A stretch of 64,000 nt of DNA from Isoetes taiwanensis. Lineage: Eukaryota; Streptophyta; Lycopodiopsida; Isoetales; Isoetaceae. Within the stretch, counting starts at the first letter, position 1; every line of letters starts with the position of its first letter. Location of the stretch: assembly GCA_021234155.1 (NCBI GenBank), contig JAJEKV010000808.1:1-64000 (forward strand), read 5' to 3'. A model generated the notes under the pieces. The model was given only the letters and a program-made list of their open reading frames with translations. It ran no database searches and was not told where the DNA came from. This document shows, piece after piece, positions 48,420 to 60,047 of this stretch. Made by a program: the position numbers and the translations under genes.

Positions 48420-50010
48420 GTTGGAGGAAGGTTTTTTTATTGAATTGTTCTTATCTCAAAATATAGAGAAGCAGGGACAAGCACAAATGGACGTGCTATG
48501 GAGAGATTATGATACATCCTAAATAACATTGGGGATGTCGAAATGAGGAAATATTGCTATTTTTATTTTCTACTTTGTTTACTTGCAATATATGCTTTGT
48601 GGTTTCAACCGTATGAGCGGGTCATCGACCATGGCCGTTTGGCAAGGGATCGGTGTGCGATCGGGATGCGGCAAGCACTCGATTTACAACCCCGGATAAG
48701 GTACTTCTGTACTTTTTTTCAAGATTAGGTATATCCGTGGTGTCGATGTCTAAGGACACGGCCAAATTAGAAATGTAAGCTGTTTAAGGACATACCAAAC
48801 CATCGCGCATAAATAATGGACAAAAAAATCCCACTGTGATGAGAGCCTCGCTTTGTTGGCTCAAGAATGTCAGATTTGGTGTATCATTGCATTGATGGGT
48901 AGGAAGAAAGGTGACCTCAACATGGCCAAATTTAAAGAGGCTACAATTTGAGATTGCGTATAGGACCCAAGAGTAAGAAGCTATTTGATTTTCGAAAGAG
49001 CACAAAAGGTTCCCTGCTGGTGAGAATAGCAAAAATCAGTCCCATGGAGAGATTAATGTTGCTGCTAAGGATGGAAAAGTTGAGGAAATGGTGAAGCAGA
49101 ATAAGAGCTGGTGAGTACACAAATTAAACAATAAACTACTAACATACCAGCCAGTTTTCAGTTTTGCCTTTCACGGGTGAGCCGAGTGCTTGATGTTGAT
49201 TTCTCAATTGCTGAAGCTTTTCGATAAAAGGCTCCTTATATACCGTGTTGGTAGTGATATCATTGCACTCGATGGACAGATGCAGATATTCTATGTTATC
49301 GTTAAGTTGTTCTTCTTGTTGCATAAACTTTAGAAAATTCAGCTTTCTATTCAGGTGACTCGATCATTCCACAAAGGATCTGAGCTGCGAAAATGGAATG
49401 ATTGCCAGCATGTAATATTTTTTCTAATAAAGCTTTGTAGGATCGTTCCAGGTTATCTTTTTGTCGGTGCAGGACCAAACGGAACAACATCCGCTGGCGT
49501 ATTTATTACTTCATATTTATTACGTTAGCGTATACTAATTACAATCAGCTAAACAAATTTGGCCAAATTCCAGTATTTGAAAACCACACCTGGTAATTTA
49601 TGGCAAAAGTACGTGATATTCTGATATTTGAATTTGCAATGATAATCCATTTTTGAATATTAACCATCATGACACATTCAAAAAAATTCAAATATGTTAA
49701 CCAAAATAACCCGCGACGTACAAGATAATCTTGTACCATCACATCTCAGGGCATGTGAGATATTTGCAAAATTCAAATTACCCACATGCGAAAATTGAAC
49801 TTGAAAGAAGATCCATTCTTGATCAAATAGGCGCTCACAACAATTTTTCTGCGGCACTTCAAAAGCCATCTTCTCAGGTGCTCAAGTATTCTTCCCAGAC
49901 GCTCAATTCAATCTTTTTGGGCGCTCAGTCATTACCATCAAGCATTCTTTTCAGATGCGCAAATATACGTCTTAATTCAACTGGAATATTATTGTGGAGG
50001 TAAGTTCAAG
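48420..50010. other. No recognised gene
   Basis: A/T-rich with short frames (48543-48728, 49731-50003) that show no domain. The word 'gcgctca' or 'acgctca' recurs four times between 49830 and 49930. Confidence 0.4.
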
Positions 50011-50019
50011 CCTTCTCAT

Positions 50020-50328
50020 ATGCTTCCTCCTTACGCTTGTCTTCTTGCATATTTGTGGTGGCTTTTTCTTGCTTCGGAACTTGTTTGGGCTACTTCAATT
50101 GATTTAGATAGTTTGCAGTTAGACTTGGTCCAAAATCTGTGTTTAAGAGCTGTTAGACTGTATCATCCTATTCCACTACGTCTGGCAAGTCTTGTTCCGA
50201 TCTCCGAAACTCTAAATTCTCTGTTGAAACTGGTCCCAAAGAATAGAAAGCTATCCATGAAGATCACGGGCGATCTCCTTAAGCTGCAACAAATCGCAGC
50301 TACGATCCTCAGACCAGTGGGAGTTTAA
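50020..50328 (+). CDS. Candidate small secreted-type peptide (102 residues)
   Basis: The ATG at 50020 opens MLPPYACLLAYLWWLFLASE, a hydrophobic run followed by VWATS that resembles a signal peptide with a cleavage site near residue 24-25. The remaining 75 residues are leucine-rich and basic with no cysteine framework (one cysteine). The frame ends at a taa. It may instead be a chance frame: no homologue is recognised, and flanking splice or expression signals are not convincing. Confidence 0.25.
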   Translation: MLPPYACLLAYLWWLFLASELVWATSIDLDSLQLDLVQNLCLRAVRLYHPIPLRLASLVPISETLNSLLKLVPKNRKLSMKITGDLLKLQQIAATILRPVGV

Positions 50329-51016
50329 AAGAACACTGGTGACCTATTTAGTAATTAGAAAGATGAACTTGAGGATCGTGGCTGTGAACACCTTCAGATA
50401 GAGGTAATCACACATGCGAGTGACTAGCAATAGCTTAATTTTTATTTATTTTTTTTGTTTTGTTTTTCTGAAGAAGTGACAGTTTTTATATTCATATGAT
50501 TTAAATTTCTAGTACAAAAAATCCTAAAGATTCAGGGGGGAAATAAGAATCTGCTATAAAAAAATAGAGTAGATGAAATAAGTTCAGTACTCTTCATAGA
50601 ATAGAATAGAATAGAATATGATTTTATCGTCTACGGAGACCAACAGAGTCGCTCAACATCTTCTTTGGTCTAGCTTGCTTTAGGGATAATTCAACCTTCT
50701 TCTGCTAAACTAAGTACTATAAGATCTTCTCCATAAATTTCCAAAACTAAACCATTTGCCACCCTTAATGGCCAAATTTGTATTAAGCACAAATAATGAT
50801 TCCAGTACCCTTTGCAAACCAGCAGAATAATTTGGACCAAAACCTAGATAAGATGGAGGGAGGATATACAAACATATAATTATCCAAATCTTATGCCTGA
50901 AGCAAATCATTTCCATTGTAGAGGCAGAGATCTCCTAGCTCGCCATGAATCTGAATCCAATAAATCCCACAAGACCATAGCCCAGCCCTAAAAATGACCC
51001 AAAATATGGTGCATTA

Positions 51017-51277
51017 TTGGAGAAGCCTCTAGATCATCATGCTGTTAGACAAGAAAAAAGTTCAAGATCCAGCAATCCACATAGTCCTTCCTCAAATAGT
51101 GAAACCCAAGGTCTCTCACCACTTGAATTTCAAGATTTTCAGTCTAATAATATAACCACATCTGCTACAATACATAGAAACTTCCATATGTACCTAAAAT
51201 ATTTAGAAAAAAGCAACAATGAATTGGAATTGACTGCCACACTATTCCGGAAGCTGCCACCTTCTTTTCAGGTCTAA
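51017..51277 (+). CDS. Possible coding exon, unknown
   Basis: An 86-codon frame (MEKPLDHHAVRQEKSSRSSN) runs to LFRKLPPSFQV and a stop right after CAG|GTCTAA, a weak donor-like site. It is serine-rich at the start and amphipathic at the end. It could be an exon of the broken gene at 52.8-53.6 kb. No family was recognised. Confidence 0.25.
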   Translation: MEKPLDHHAVRQEKSSRSSNPHSPSSNSETQGLSPLEFQDFQSNNITTSATIHRNFHMYLKYLEKSNNELELTATLFRKLPPSFQV

Positions 51278-52847
51278 TCCTCTACCTCTAAATCAGCGTG
51301 ATCAATAAAAAAAATATGCAATCATGGAATATTACTGAACTCAAACAACTTTTCTTGAAGCTAGCGAAGTTTAGAACAATTCCAACCCACTAGACCACTC
51401 TCCAAGACCCAATCACAAAATACAAACTATAAGAAGCCTCAGATACATTAATAAAGACTACGGAAATTGACAAATCACTTTTCTATGGCCATAGAGAAAA
51501 ACAAATGGATCACTTAGGTGAAAGCCATAAATCCTTTCCTGTGAATTGAAGCAGAAGAAGTCCTTTCACCTGGCCACAGATTGAAGTTTTGCCCTTCACC
51601 AAACCAACCATCATTCAGAGAAAAAAGTGCTATGATCCTTCTCTTACTGGCTGATAGCAAAAAAGATTTGCAATCTCTCTCTCTCTTGCTGGCTGATGGA
51701 CAGGCTAGGGCAAAGCAACATGTAAGGCCGCTAGGGGAGAGCCCTAGACGGCCAATCTAGGCACCAAACGATGTGCAAGTGTAGCTGAATCCAAAAATAT
51801 CACTAATCACCATGCAACAACTTAAATGAGCAGCTAGTCATCATGTATTTTAGGCTCAACCTAAAAATAAGATACAGTTCCATCACATTGCATAAGCAAT
51901 TTTCTAAAGAAAATTGCCTATTTAGCCCAAGAAAATCGCCGCCGCAATTGCTTTTGTAGCTTTCAAATGACTTTCTAGCTTCTACTTCTAGTGAAGGGTG
52001 TGCTAGTGGCTAAGCGCAGTGTCCACCCTTTCATTAGACATCACAATGCTCCAATACCACATGGGACTTCTATTATTTCTATTAGCATGGTTCTTGAAAG
52101 TGCAGCTAGACTGCATTTTGAGAGCCCGAAATAGAGAAAATGTAGAGCAAGCACATGGTGCATTCATAATCTGGCCTTCAGCTGATATTGTAACTAAAGC
52201 AGTAGCTGAAGACTCGGCAACCGGCATACCTGAAAGGCAAATCAAGAAAATAAATTGGCAGGTCCCAGATAAGAAAATAAGTCCAAGGTCATCACTGGGG
52301 ATGACCTCAGAGAATGCACTTGCAAGCTAATGCATAAGTGTTGTGACCGACTTTATGGCATGGATACAATAATATTCACATATTCAAATTATTCTATATT
52401 TGGTTTGCCTCTAGAGGATGAACAGTGATGGAGGTGTTTCATATGCCAACAAATCCTTCAATGAGGTGTGCAGCTGGCATCGAGATGCCTCAGATGCATG
52501 ACCTAATGTGTTGAGGATGATAATTCCATGTCTATGATCCTATGAAATGCTGTTGATGAGGCATCCGATTGGCCAAAATGGAGCATCTCAAAGAATTAAA
52601 TTCTGATAGTTTAAAGAGACCATACAATAGTAGAAAAAGAAGAGCAAAGCAAGTGAAGAAACCTTCCGAATATGCTAGGAACTAGAATACTAGGTGCCCA
52701 AGCTTGAAAAGTTAGCCAAGTTGGTATGGAGAGGGAAGCATCCGAAGGTCAATGATACATGGTCATGATACAGGAGCACTAAGTCATTTCTCTGTTCAGC
52801 TTTGGTAAGATGACTCTAACTTTCATGTTGAGTCTCTCAATCATGCA

Positions 52848-53600
52848 TTGAAGACACTAGAAGATTCAACTGAAGATAACTGGGGCCACCTACATGACAT
52901 AGCTAAACGCAGTGTGCAGGGGTTCACAATTCTTGAATCTGAGACTTTGAAGATCAAGGTAACCAACAGCTCAGACAAACAATATGACATGCCTCTTAAG
53001 GAGATCTCACGACCAAAAAAGCTACCGAGAAGGCTTTTCTTTCAGCTTGTAGTTGCTGGCCAAAACAAGAACAGATATATGTTCTCATATTTTTCTTACC
53101 TTGTACACCAGAACATGTTTATGAGGTGCAATTGGGGCTCATGATGGATGGCCAAAACATGATGATATAGATGCTCTATTCAGCAATTACTCTACTCTTT
53201 TGAAAAGGTCGGATGCACTCATCATTCCAAAGTTAATGCAGTTGTTTTAGGAATGTAGCTCGAAGGCTCCGTTGCCTTACCTTGTGCATGAGGTCCCTGA
53301 TTGAAAGGGCTTTGTAAAAGGTTACATTCTTGATAAGAAGGAACATTTGATTGGCCATCTAGAATCACTTCTTTTCAAGTTCTGCCAAAAAGACAATTGG
53401 CCTCTAATGTTTTATAAGATGAAACCTGGGTCACAATGAGTGGTTGCCAGAGAAGGGAATCAAAATGTGGAAGGCAGATGCAGATGGTGCACCCATGATT
53501 CCTCAAGGATTACCAAAAAAGGTACACCAAAGAAATCTCTTAAAGACATTGGTGCTTTAAGAAGCTCCATAACAAAATACATCAGGCATTAGGTAGCCAT
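52848..53600 (+). pseudogene. Broken gene of unknown family
   Basis: 52848-53144 encodes NWGHLHDIAKRSVQGFTILE and related sequence, then breaks. From about 53163 another frame reads DDIDALFSNYSTLLKRSDAL, then IIPKLMQLF, a tag, LPYLVHEVPD, a tga where tryptophan is expected, and KGFVKGYILDKKEHLIGHLE. A third frame carries EKGIKMWKADADGAPMIPQG and a serine-leucine segment near 53540. In-frame stops and frame changes show it is dead. It is clearly former coding sequence, but I do not recognise the family. Confidence 0.5.
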
Positions 53601-53759
53601 CTTAAAAGGAGGGGAGCTGTTTGGGGTCTGGGTTCGGGAACTCCTGCAAGACAACCCTCTGTGAGGACCCATGGATCAAACAGGAGAGTCCGGTAGCTGT
53701 GTCACAGAATATTTGCAAAAGAAACAAAGGAAAAGGAAAAGAGAGAGAACCAAAAGAAA

Positions 53760-54790
53760 ACAATGAGAACACCCTAAACCATATGTTCCACCGGTCTATG
53801 CCCCAGTTCCGCCTTCATCTCCTACTCAAAATTTGAAGCTCACTTATCCAACTTTTGGCAACACTAAAGACAAACCTCTGGATCAGAGTGCTCAAGCTCA
53901 TATGGAAGAATTTGAAGCTTTGGCCATTCTGAATGGTCACGCTCAAACACAACTCAAGTTTCATATCTTCTCGACCAGCTGGCCCCTCATCAATGGTTAA
54001 TGGCCAACAAAAAGTCTTTTGGAAGCAAAGTTGGCAAGAAATGAAAACAAACATTCCTCTCTCACTATGGCACCACCGGATATGATGATCAACTCCTGCT
54101 CAAGCAACTCAATGATCTCCGGCAACAACCAACGGAGTCTGCGCGTGATTTCGCCGACCGTCTTCACATCCTCATTAGTAAACTCCGAGTACCCCACCAA
54201 AGCCGATTCTTGTCGGTTTTTCTGAGGCCTTCCTTCTACGCCATTCGTCTCTCATGGCGGAGTACACCGTCCCAAGTCTTTGGACCAAGGCGATTGAATT
54301 GGTCAATCCTTTCGGTCAATGTTTCCTCTCGAGGTGTTGCTCTCGGAACTTCCCTTTTATGCCCCCAGTCATGGTTCCTCAAAATCTTTGTCCAGCCTCC
54401 ACAAACCAATCCACAGCGCTCTCGGATCGGTGCCATATCTCGTACATATCGGGGACATTTGGCAACTGAATGCAACTCCTCCAATGGACATCCTCATTGT
54501 AAAAGGTGCAATATGTGCAATCATGCCATGGAGGAATGCACTCGTTCTCATCCTACACCCTTCAGGAATAAAATGGTTTTTCAAGTACAGACCCGCCTCC
54601 GCAACACAACCATATCAGCCTCAGCAATATCAAGCTCAACCTCCTCAACAGTATCAACAAACGCAACCACCTCAGCAGTCACGGGGCCAAGGTTCTCGTC
54701 CTCCTTTTGATCCCTCCAAGGCTCAATGCTATCATTGTCATGAATGGGGACATACCACCACGACGTGCCCTCAACTTCCCCAGGTTCAAG
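53760..54790 (+). pseudogene. Ty3/gypsy gag with two zinc knuckles, frameshifted
   Basis: Capsid-like sequence is spread over frames: PVYAPVPPSSPTQNLKLTYP near 53795, then YGTTGYDDQLLLKQLNDLRQ near 54064 and QPTESARDFADRLHILISKL near 54124. These match the retrotransposon gag pattern. Two CX2CX4HX4C knuckles follow: CKRCNMCNHAMEEC near 54507 and CYHCHEWGHTTTTC near 54729, separated by a glutamine/proline-rich linker. Gag would package the element RNA. Frame changes make it inactive. It heads the Ty3/gypsy element that continues to 59.15 kb. No 5' LTR was found upstream. Confidence 0.8.
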
Positions 54791-55149
54791 TCCAACTTCC
54801 GGTACTAATCGGCTGCTTGATGCCCTCACGGCTTATGTTTGTGGGTTGCCAATGGTAAACAAAGGCCCCGTCCCTGTTTGAGGAAGCCACCCGGCCACCT
54901 CAACAACGGCCCTCGAAACAGCGGCATCTACCTCCAATCCTATGGATTAACAAGCTCAAGAGGAGTTTTATCGGGCACTCAACCCTCGATGCTTGGTCAA
55001 AATTGGGTTGGTCCTGGTCTCATTGCGGAACACGGGCTTCCGCCCTTGACCATCATCCCTAATGACACGCAACCCGGCTTTTCTTTGTCGAGGCAGTACC
55101 ACATGAAGAAGATAAAAAAGTTCATTTCGCGCCTGATCTCGATAAACTC

Positions 55150-56520
55150 ATGCCTCACGTCATGCCAAAGATGAGACATAGTATTCTTAACCTCATGCAG
55201 GCTGCGAAAGGTCGCACACTGGCAAATGTTCATGCCACAACTAGAGCTCAGCAGCGTCAGGAAGTATCATCGTCATCCACAAGCACACGCTCTCAGCAGT
55301 ATCCTAATATTGCTGCAGAGGTGGAGCTTCTCAAAGAAGTTTCAGCTTCTTTACCACAGACTCCTGCTCCTTTGGATCCTGCTGATCCATTTTCTCACGT
55401 TCCTTTGGAACTTCAAGAAGAACTTGCCAAGATCAAGATTCCTTTGAGCCTGGCCACAATTTTGAAACTCTGTCCGGCTCTCAAAGATCAGTTACCTCTT
55501 CCAACTGTTCTGGTTGGAGCTGTCGCGACCTCCACACCCATGGTGCATGCCATGGTGGGCAATCAGCACATCAATCACGTTCAAATTGATGGAGGCAGTG
55601 CTGTCAATCTCATTACTGATAAGCTCAGGAAGCAATTGGGCATCAAACAACTATATCGTGCCCCCTATGACATCATTGGCCAATGGCCATATCCGCGACC
55701 TCAAGCGTCACTTCTCTCATTCACATTAGCATTGGTGATCTCAAATTCCCTTGGAATTTGGGGTTTGAAAGCTGGAAGATCGGGTGACTATGAAATGCTT
55801 TGGTCGAGGAAGACCTTTCTCCGCCAGGCTAAAAGTATTCATTACTGGGCCACGGACCAACTTGTCATCACTGATGGACATCTCAATGCAACAATGGATT
55901 TAGAGACTGGCAAGTTAATCTCGGTTGAACATGCTGAACCTTCCATCTCCGATAATGCATTTCGTGAAGCACAAAATATCTATAATGTTCAGGCTCCACC
56001 AACGAGTCTGCCTCTTTCATCCTACCCTGAGTATGCTGATCCTTGGGGTGAGATGACTCTTGATCAGGACCAGGCTGTGGCTGCCCTGCTGGACCCCTAC
56101 CTGGCTTCTTGTAATCGAATTCAACGCCTTGACCATTTTTCAGACACGGAACTTCCTTCCGCCACTGTGGATGTTCATGCCGTCATGACGCAACCTTTGC
56201 TCGATGACGCTCAACAACCTCTGTTCTTCACCACTCAGAATGCTGCACATCTTGTCATGCTTCAACCTCTTGCTCATCATGTTCAGGACACGGAAGTGGT
56301 TCCACATATTCAAACTCCAGAGGTGGACATCGTGGACATTGGTAACAATCAACCAGTCCGCCTAGTTGCCAATCTTCCGCCCACCTATAAAGCACGCGCT
56401 GTGACGCTGTTCAAAAAATTCAAACATATTTTTGCTTGGAGCTACAAAGACCTTAGAGGTATCAAAAAAGAATTGGGAGAACTCACCATTCCTACCAAAC
56501 CTGACGCCCGCCCGATCTAG
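55150..56520 (+). CDS. Ty3/gypsy pol N-terminal part: protease region
   Basis: A 456-codon open frame. The middle contains VQIDGGSAVNLI, an aspartic-protease active-site segment of the DGG type seen in Tat/Athila-like elements. The end carries FAWSYKDLRGI, the segment that precedes RT in such elements. The protein is cut by a tag before RT, so the frame is a fragment of pol. The C-terminal linker is unusually long. The protease would process Gag-Pol; whether this copy folds is doubtful. Confidence 0.75.
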   Translation: MPHVMPKMRHSILNLMQAAKGRTLANVHATTRAQQRQEVSSSSTSTRSQQYPNIAAEVELLKEVSASLPQTPAPLDPADPFSHVPLELQEELAKIKIPLSLATILKLCPALKDQLPLPTVLVGAVATSTPMVHAMVGNQHINHVQIDGGSAVNLITDKLRKQLGIKQLYRAPYDIIGQWPYPRPQASLLSFTLALVISNSLGIWGLKAGRSGDYEMLWSRKTFLRQAKSIHYWATDQLVITDGHLNATMDLETGKLISVEHAEPSISDNAFREAQNIYNVQAPPTSLPLSSYPEYADPWGEMTLDQDQAVAALLDPYLASCNRIQRLDHFSDTELPSATVDVHAVMTQPLLDDAQQPLFFTTQNAAHLVMLQPLAHHVQDTEVVPHIQTPEVDIVDIGNNQPVRLVANLPPTYKARAVTLFKKFKHIFAWSYKDLRGIKKELGELTIPTKPDARPI

Positions 56521-56559
56521 CAACGACAGTTGTACAGGCTCAACCCAAATTACCGTGGC

Positions 56560-57153
56560 TTAGTGTCAAGGCGAAATTGACAAACTCTTAGTCTGGCGGC
56601 TTGATTTATGAGGTCAAACACTCGAATGGGTGAGCCCCATCGTCATTGCTCTCAAGGACAATGGTAAGATCCGCGTTTGCATGGACTACCGCAAACTCAA
56701 CCAGGCCACGGAGCGTGATCACTTCCCGCTTCCCTTCACAGATCAGAGGTTGTTGGTCATGAGATGTACTCTTTCATGGATGGCTTTTCAGGGTACAATC
56801 AAATTTCTATCAAGGAAGCAGATCAACTCAAAACTACCTTCACCACCCCGTGGGGTACTTTTGCCTACAAGGTGGTTCCTTTTGGTTTATCAAACTCTCC
56901 GTCCACTTTCAGTAGCATTATGCTTTCAGTCTTTCATGACTATATGAAGGATAAACCTTTTCTCGGATCTTTCAAGATGACTTTTCAGCCCTCTGACTCC
57001 ATGGGCGAGCACCTGGAGAAGTTAGAGCTAGTCTTTCAGAAATGTGATGAGTCTGGCATCAGTCTAAATCCTGAGAAATGCACCTTTTGTGTCACCTCAG
57101 GTGTTCTTTTGGGTCGTGTGGTTAGTAAAGAAGGCATCACTATGGATCGCTAA
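56560..57153 (+). pseudogene. Ty3/gypsy reverse transcriptase, frameshifted
   Basis: SPIVIALKDNGKIRVCMDYR (56632) and RKLNQATERDHFPLPF are the RT entry motifs. A second frame carries YSFMDGFSGYNQISIKEADQ (catalytic aspartate), FTTPWGTFAYKVVPFGLSNS and NPEKCTFCVTSGVLLGRVVS. The double-aspartate site is not in that frame: around 56965-56985 FQDDFS is readable only in a neighbouring frame, implying two compensating indels. The enzyme is inactive. Confidence 0.85.
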
Positions 57154-57199
57154 AATCGGGTTTGTCTTTGAAGGCTCAAGCACCTTCAAATATTAAGAG

Positions 57200-57800
57200 A
57201 CACGTTCCTTCTGGGAAAGGTCAACTACTATTCTACTTTCATTCACGAACTTGCTATTGCTATTCCATCCCATTCATAAACTCACGGGTGATGAATCCAC
57301 TTGGGCTTGGAATCTCGGTGAGCTGCTTTTTCGTGAAGTTGAAGTTGTTACTTACTCGCAGCCACGGTACTTGTTCCTCCTCAATGGGACAAGCCTTTTC
57401 ACGTTCATGTTGATATCTGCGCTTTTGCCATTGGTGCTATTCTTTTCGAGGGGCCTATGATGAGCACGGATAAACCGATCCGCTATGCCGCCAGAAAACT
57501 CAATCTGGCCGGCGCCAACTACTCGCCACGGAGCGGGAAGCATTGGGGCTTAGTTTTTACGTGTCCAGCGTTTCCGTCACTATTTATTGGGAAGCAAGAT
57601 CAAGTTCTTTGTTGATCATCAAGCTCTTCTTTACTTGATCAACAAGGCCATGCCACCCGAATTGCTTTCGTTGGGTCCTTCTTTTGCAGAATTTGCTCCC
57701 TTTGAAATCGTTCATAAAGGCGGCAAGTCTCACGTGGTGCCTGATTATCTTTCACGCATCCACACAGATGACACCTCCACGGGTGTCTCTGACGCCTTTC
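57200..57800 (+). pseudogene. Ty3/gypsy RNase H region, degraded
   Basis: Pieces include PIRYAARKLNLAGANYSP near 57476 and IKFFVDHQALLYLINK near 57599, then GGKSHVVPDYLSRI near 57720. This is the order expected of Ty3/gypsy RNase H and its tether. Several frame changes lie before 57587, and the N-terminal catalytic part is hard to follow. Confidence 0.75.
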
Positions 57801-57819
57801 CCGACGCTCAATTATTCCT

Positions 57820-59154
57820 CGTCACCGCCATGCCTCACTGGTTCCACAACTTTCAGACGTATCTCCTCACTGGTGCTCTTCCATCCGAAGATCCCACGCT
57901 CTCTCTCGGAAAAGCCGTTCCGCATGGCCGTCAGTTTCTCCGAGAAGTCCGTGACTACACCATGGTTGCGGGCCATCTGTACAAACGCGGCAAAGACATG
58001 GTCCTCCGTCGTTGTGTCCTCCCTCACGAGGTGCCCGATATCGTTCGACAAGCCCATGACGGGCTTGGTGGTGGTCATTTCAGTGGCACCACGACACGTA
58101 AAATTCTTCTGGAAGGCTACTTCTGGCCCACGCTCTTCAAGGATGCCCACGCTCACGCTCGCACGTGTGACGTCTGTCAGCGTGTGGGACGGCCCACGGC
58201 CCGTGACGCTCTTCCGTTGACGCCGGTTGCCACGCCCCTTCCCTTCAGCAAATGGGGAATGGAATTTGTGGGGCCCATGGATCCTCCTGCGCGGCACACC
58301 CGTGCCCGTTACATTCTGGTCATCACTGATTATGTTACCAAATGGGCGGAAGCCTGTGCACTTTCGGATAACACTGCCGCAAGCACGTCCAAAGTTCTGT
58401 ATACGCACATCATCACACGTTTTGGTTGTCCACGGACGTGGTGTCCATTTTGTCAATCATACCATCAAGGAGCTGACGGATTATCTTCATATCCAACACA
58501 GGAAGAGTACACCTTACTATCCTCAAGGGAATGGTTTGGCTGAAAGTACCAACAAAACTCTCATCACTATTCTCAAGAAAATTTGTGATGCTTCTCGCAC
58601 AGATTGGCAGGACAAGTTGCCTACTGTTCTTTGGGCTTACAACACCAGTTTCAAAATTGCTACTGACCACACTCCTCTCAAGTTGGTTTATGGTCAAGAA
58701 GCTCTTATGCCCTTTGAATATATCCTTCCGACTCTCCGTTCCCAACTTGCTACAGCCCATAATCCACCTGCAGCTCTTAAAGAAAGGGTTTATCAACTGG
58801 AACAGTTAGATGAACTTAGGAGAGATGCTTATATTCGTGTTCTTCATGGCCAACAGTTGCAAAAATCATTGCATGACAAACATCTTAAGACAAAAACATT
58901 CAAAGAAGGTGATTTGGTTCTCCTTTATGATTCTCGCTACAAAACTTTTTCCAGGCAAGTTAAAATTCAGGTGGCTTGGTCCTTATCAAATTATTCAAGT
59001 TGTTCAACCAAGTGTTTTCAAGCTGGCCGAGTTAGACGGCACTCCATTACCTACACTGGTCAATGGTTTTCGCCTCAAACAATTTCACACAGATGATACA
59101 ACAGTTCATTCACACGATCAAGAACAAAATTCAGACTCAGACAGCAGTGACTAG
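57820..59154 (+). pseudogene. Ty3/gypsy integrase, active-site residues lost
   Basis: An HHCC zinc domain is visible (HDGLGGGHFS… CDVCQ, near 58050-58180). The catalytic core follows: WGMEFVGP has glutamate where the first aspartate belongs. The second site should read SDRG but reads HGRGVHF after a frame change near 58430. The third glutamate is kept in PYYPQGNGLAES. The C-terminal domain has the GPY motif (RWLGPYQIIQV, near 58975) and ends VNGFRLKQF and a serine-rich tail at 59154. No chromodomain was seen. Integrase inserts the cDNA; this one cannot be active. Confidence 0.85.
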
Positions 59155-59194
59155 AAGCATATTTATGTTATATTAGTGGTGGAATACAAAAGTC

Positions 59195-59231
59195 GGGCAT
59201 TGCCCATATATATCCGCTATGGGCTGAGCCC
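59195..59231. repeat. Linked palindromes after pol
   Basis: gggcattgccc (59195) and gggctgagccc (59221) are each perfect odd palindromes. In addition gcccata at 59202 pairs with tatgggc at 59218. Two small hairpins and one larger one are mutually exclusive. The position is right after the pol stop. Confidence 0.75.
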
Positions 59232-59239
59232 TATTTACA

Positions 59240-60040
59240 AAATCCTAAGTTAAAAGAACCCCTACTCCAGGTTTGGAGCAGAGGTGATGCGGAGCACATG
59301 GTAGAGGCAGTGCTCAGGATCCCAGCGCAGATGAAGTACCACCTCGATGGGATTAGCCTTGGGGTCCGGATGCTCCGCCATCGCGCCACACCAGCCGTCC
59401 ATACTGTTTTACGCAAGTTCGCGACATTTCCAGAGGTCCATCGCGTTCGTCGCAAAGTAATCCATTCCACGGCAATTAGTCGGCATAGTACATTCATCAT
59501 CCGGTTGCTCCGCAGGCCCGGTGTCTCCGTTTAGCACCACCTTTCGTCTTATATAGCCCAACCGCTTGGAACTCGCCGACGTGGACCAATAAAAAATTTG
59601 TAACGAGTTGCAATGCAAGGCCATTTCTAAATCCAAAATCTTTTTTCCCGCCATATCTAGCCATGGTACCATCTGCCACTTCTTTTTTATGATATCCCAC
59701 TTCGAGTTGTTGTTGAAGCATTAAATGACATTCCTTCCTTTCACGCCCGTCGGTCATTAATATTTGTACCTTCGCCCAGCTGTCATATCCAATCGTTCAT
59801 TCACGTTTCATCTCCGCGGTTGGCATGGGCATTGGAGAGAGAGTGTCATGGGCACTAGGGAGAGAATGTCCAATGGACTCAATGATGTGGATCCAATATC
59901 TATTTATGCAGTTTGCTTGATGTTGCATTCCTTCTTGAAATCAACACACAAAAAATGCAATGCTGCCAAGGATGCCAAGGTCTCAATTATTTGATAATTG
60001 AAAAATATAAGATAATTGGAAGCATCATAAATAAGATTGG
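59240..60040. other. No recognised gene
   Basis: Frames on both strands (59231-59757) are basic and lack domain features. This should contain the Ty3/gypsy 3' LTR if one exists, but no matching copy was found before gag. Confidence 0.4.
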
Positions 60041-60047
60041 ATTACTT

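Noticed and set aside
57812-58456. 214-codon minus-strand frame
   Set aside because: It lies opposite the integrase zinc and core domain, which has clear motifs on the plus strand.
59166-59238. A 73-base TG…CA segment as a short 3' LTR of the Ty3/gypsy element
   Set aside because: No matching copy lies before gag and no purine tract precedes it.
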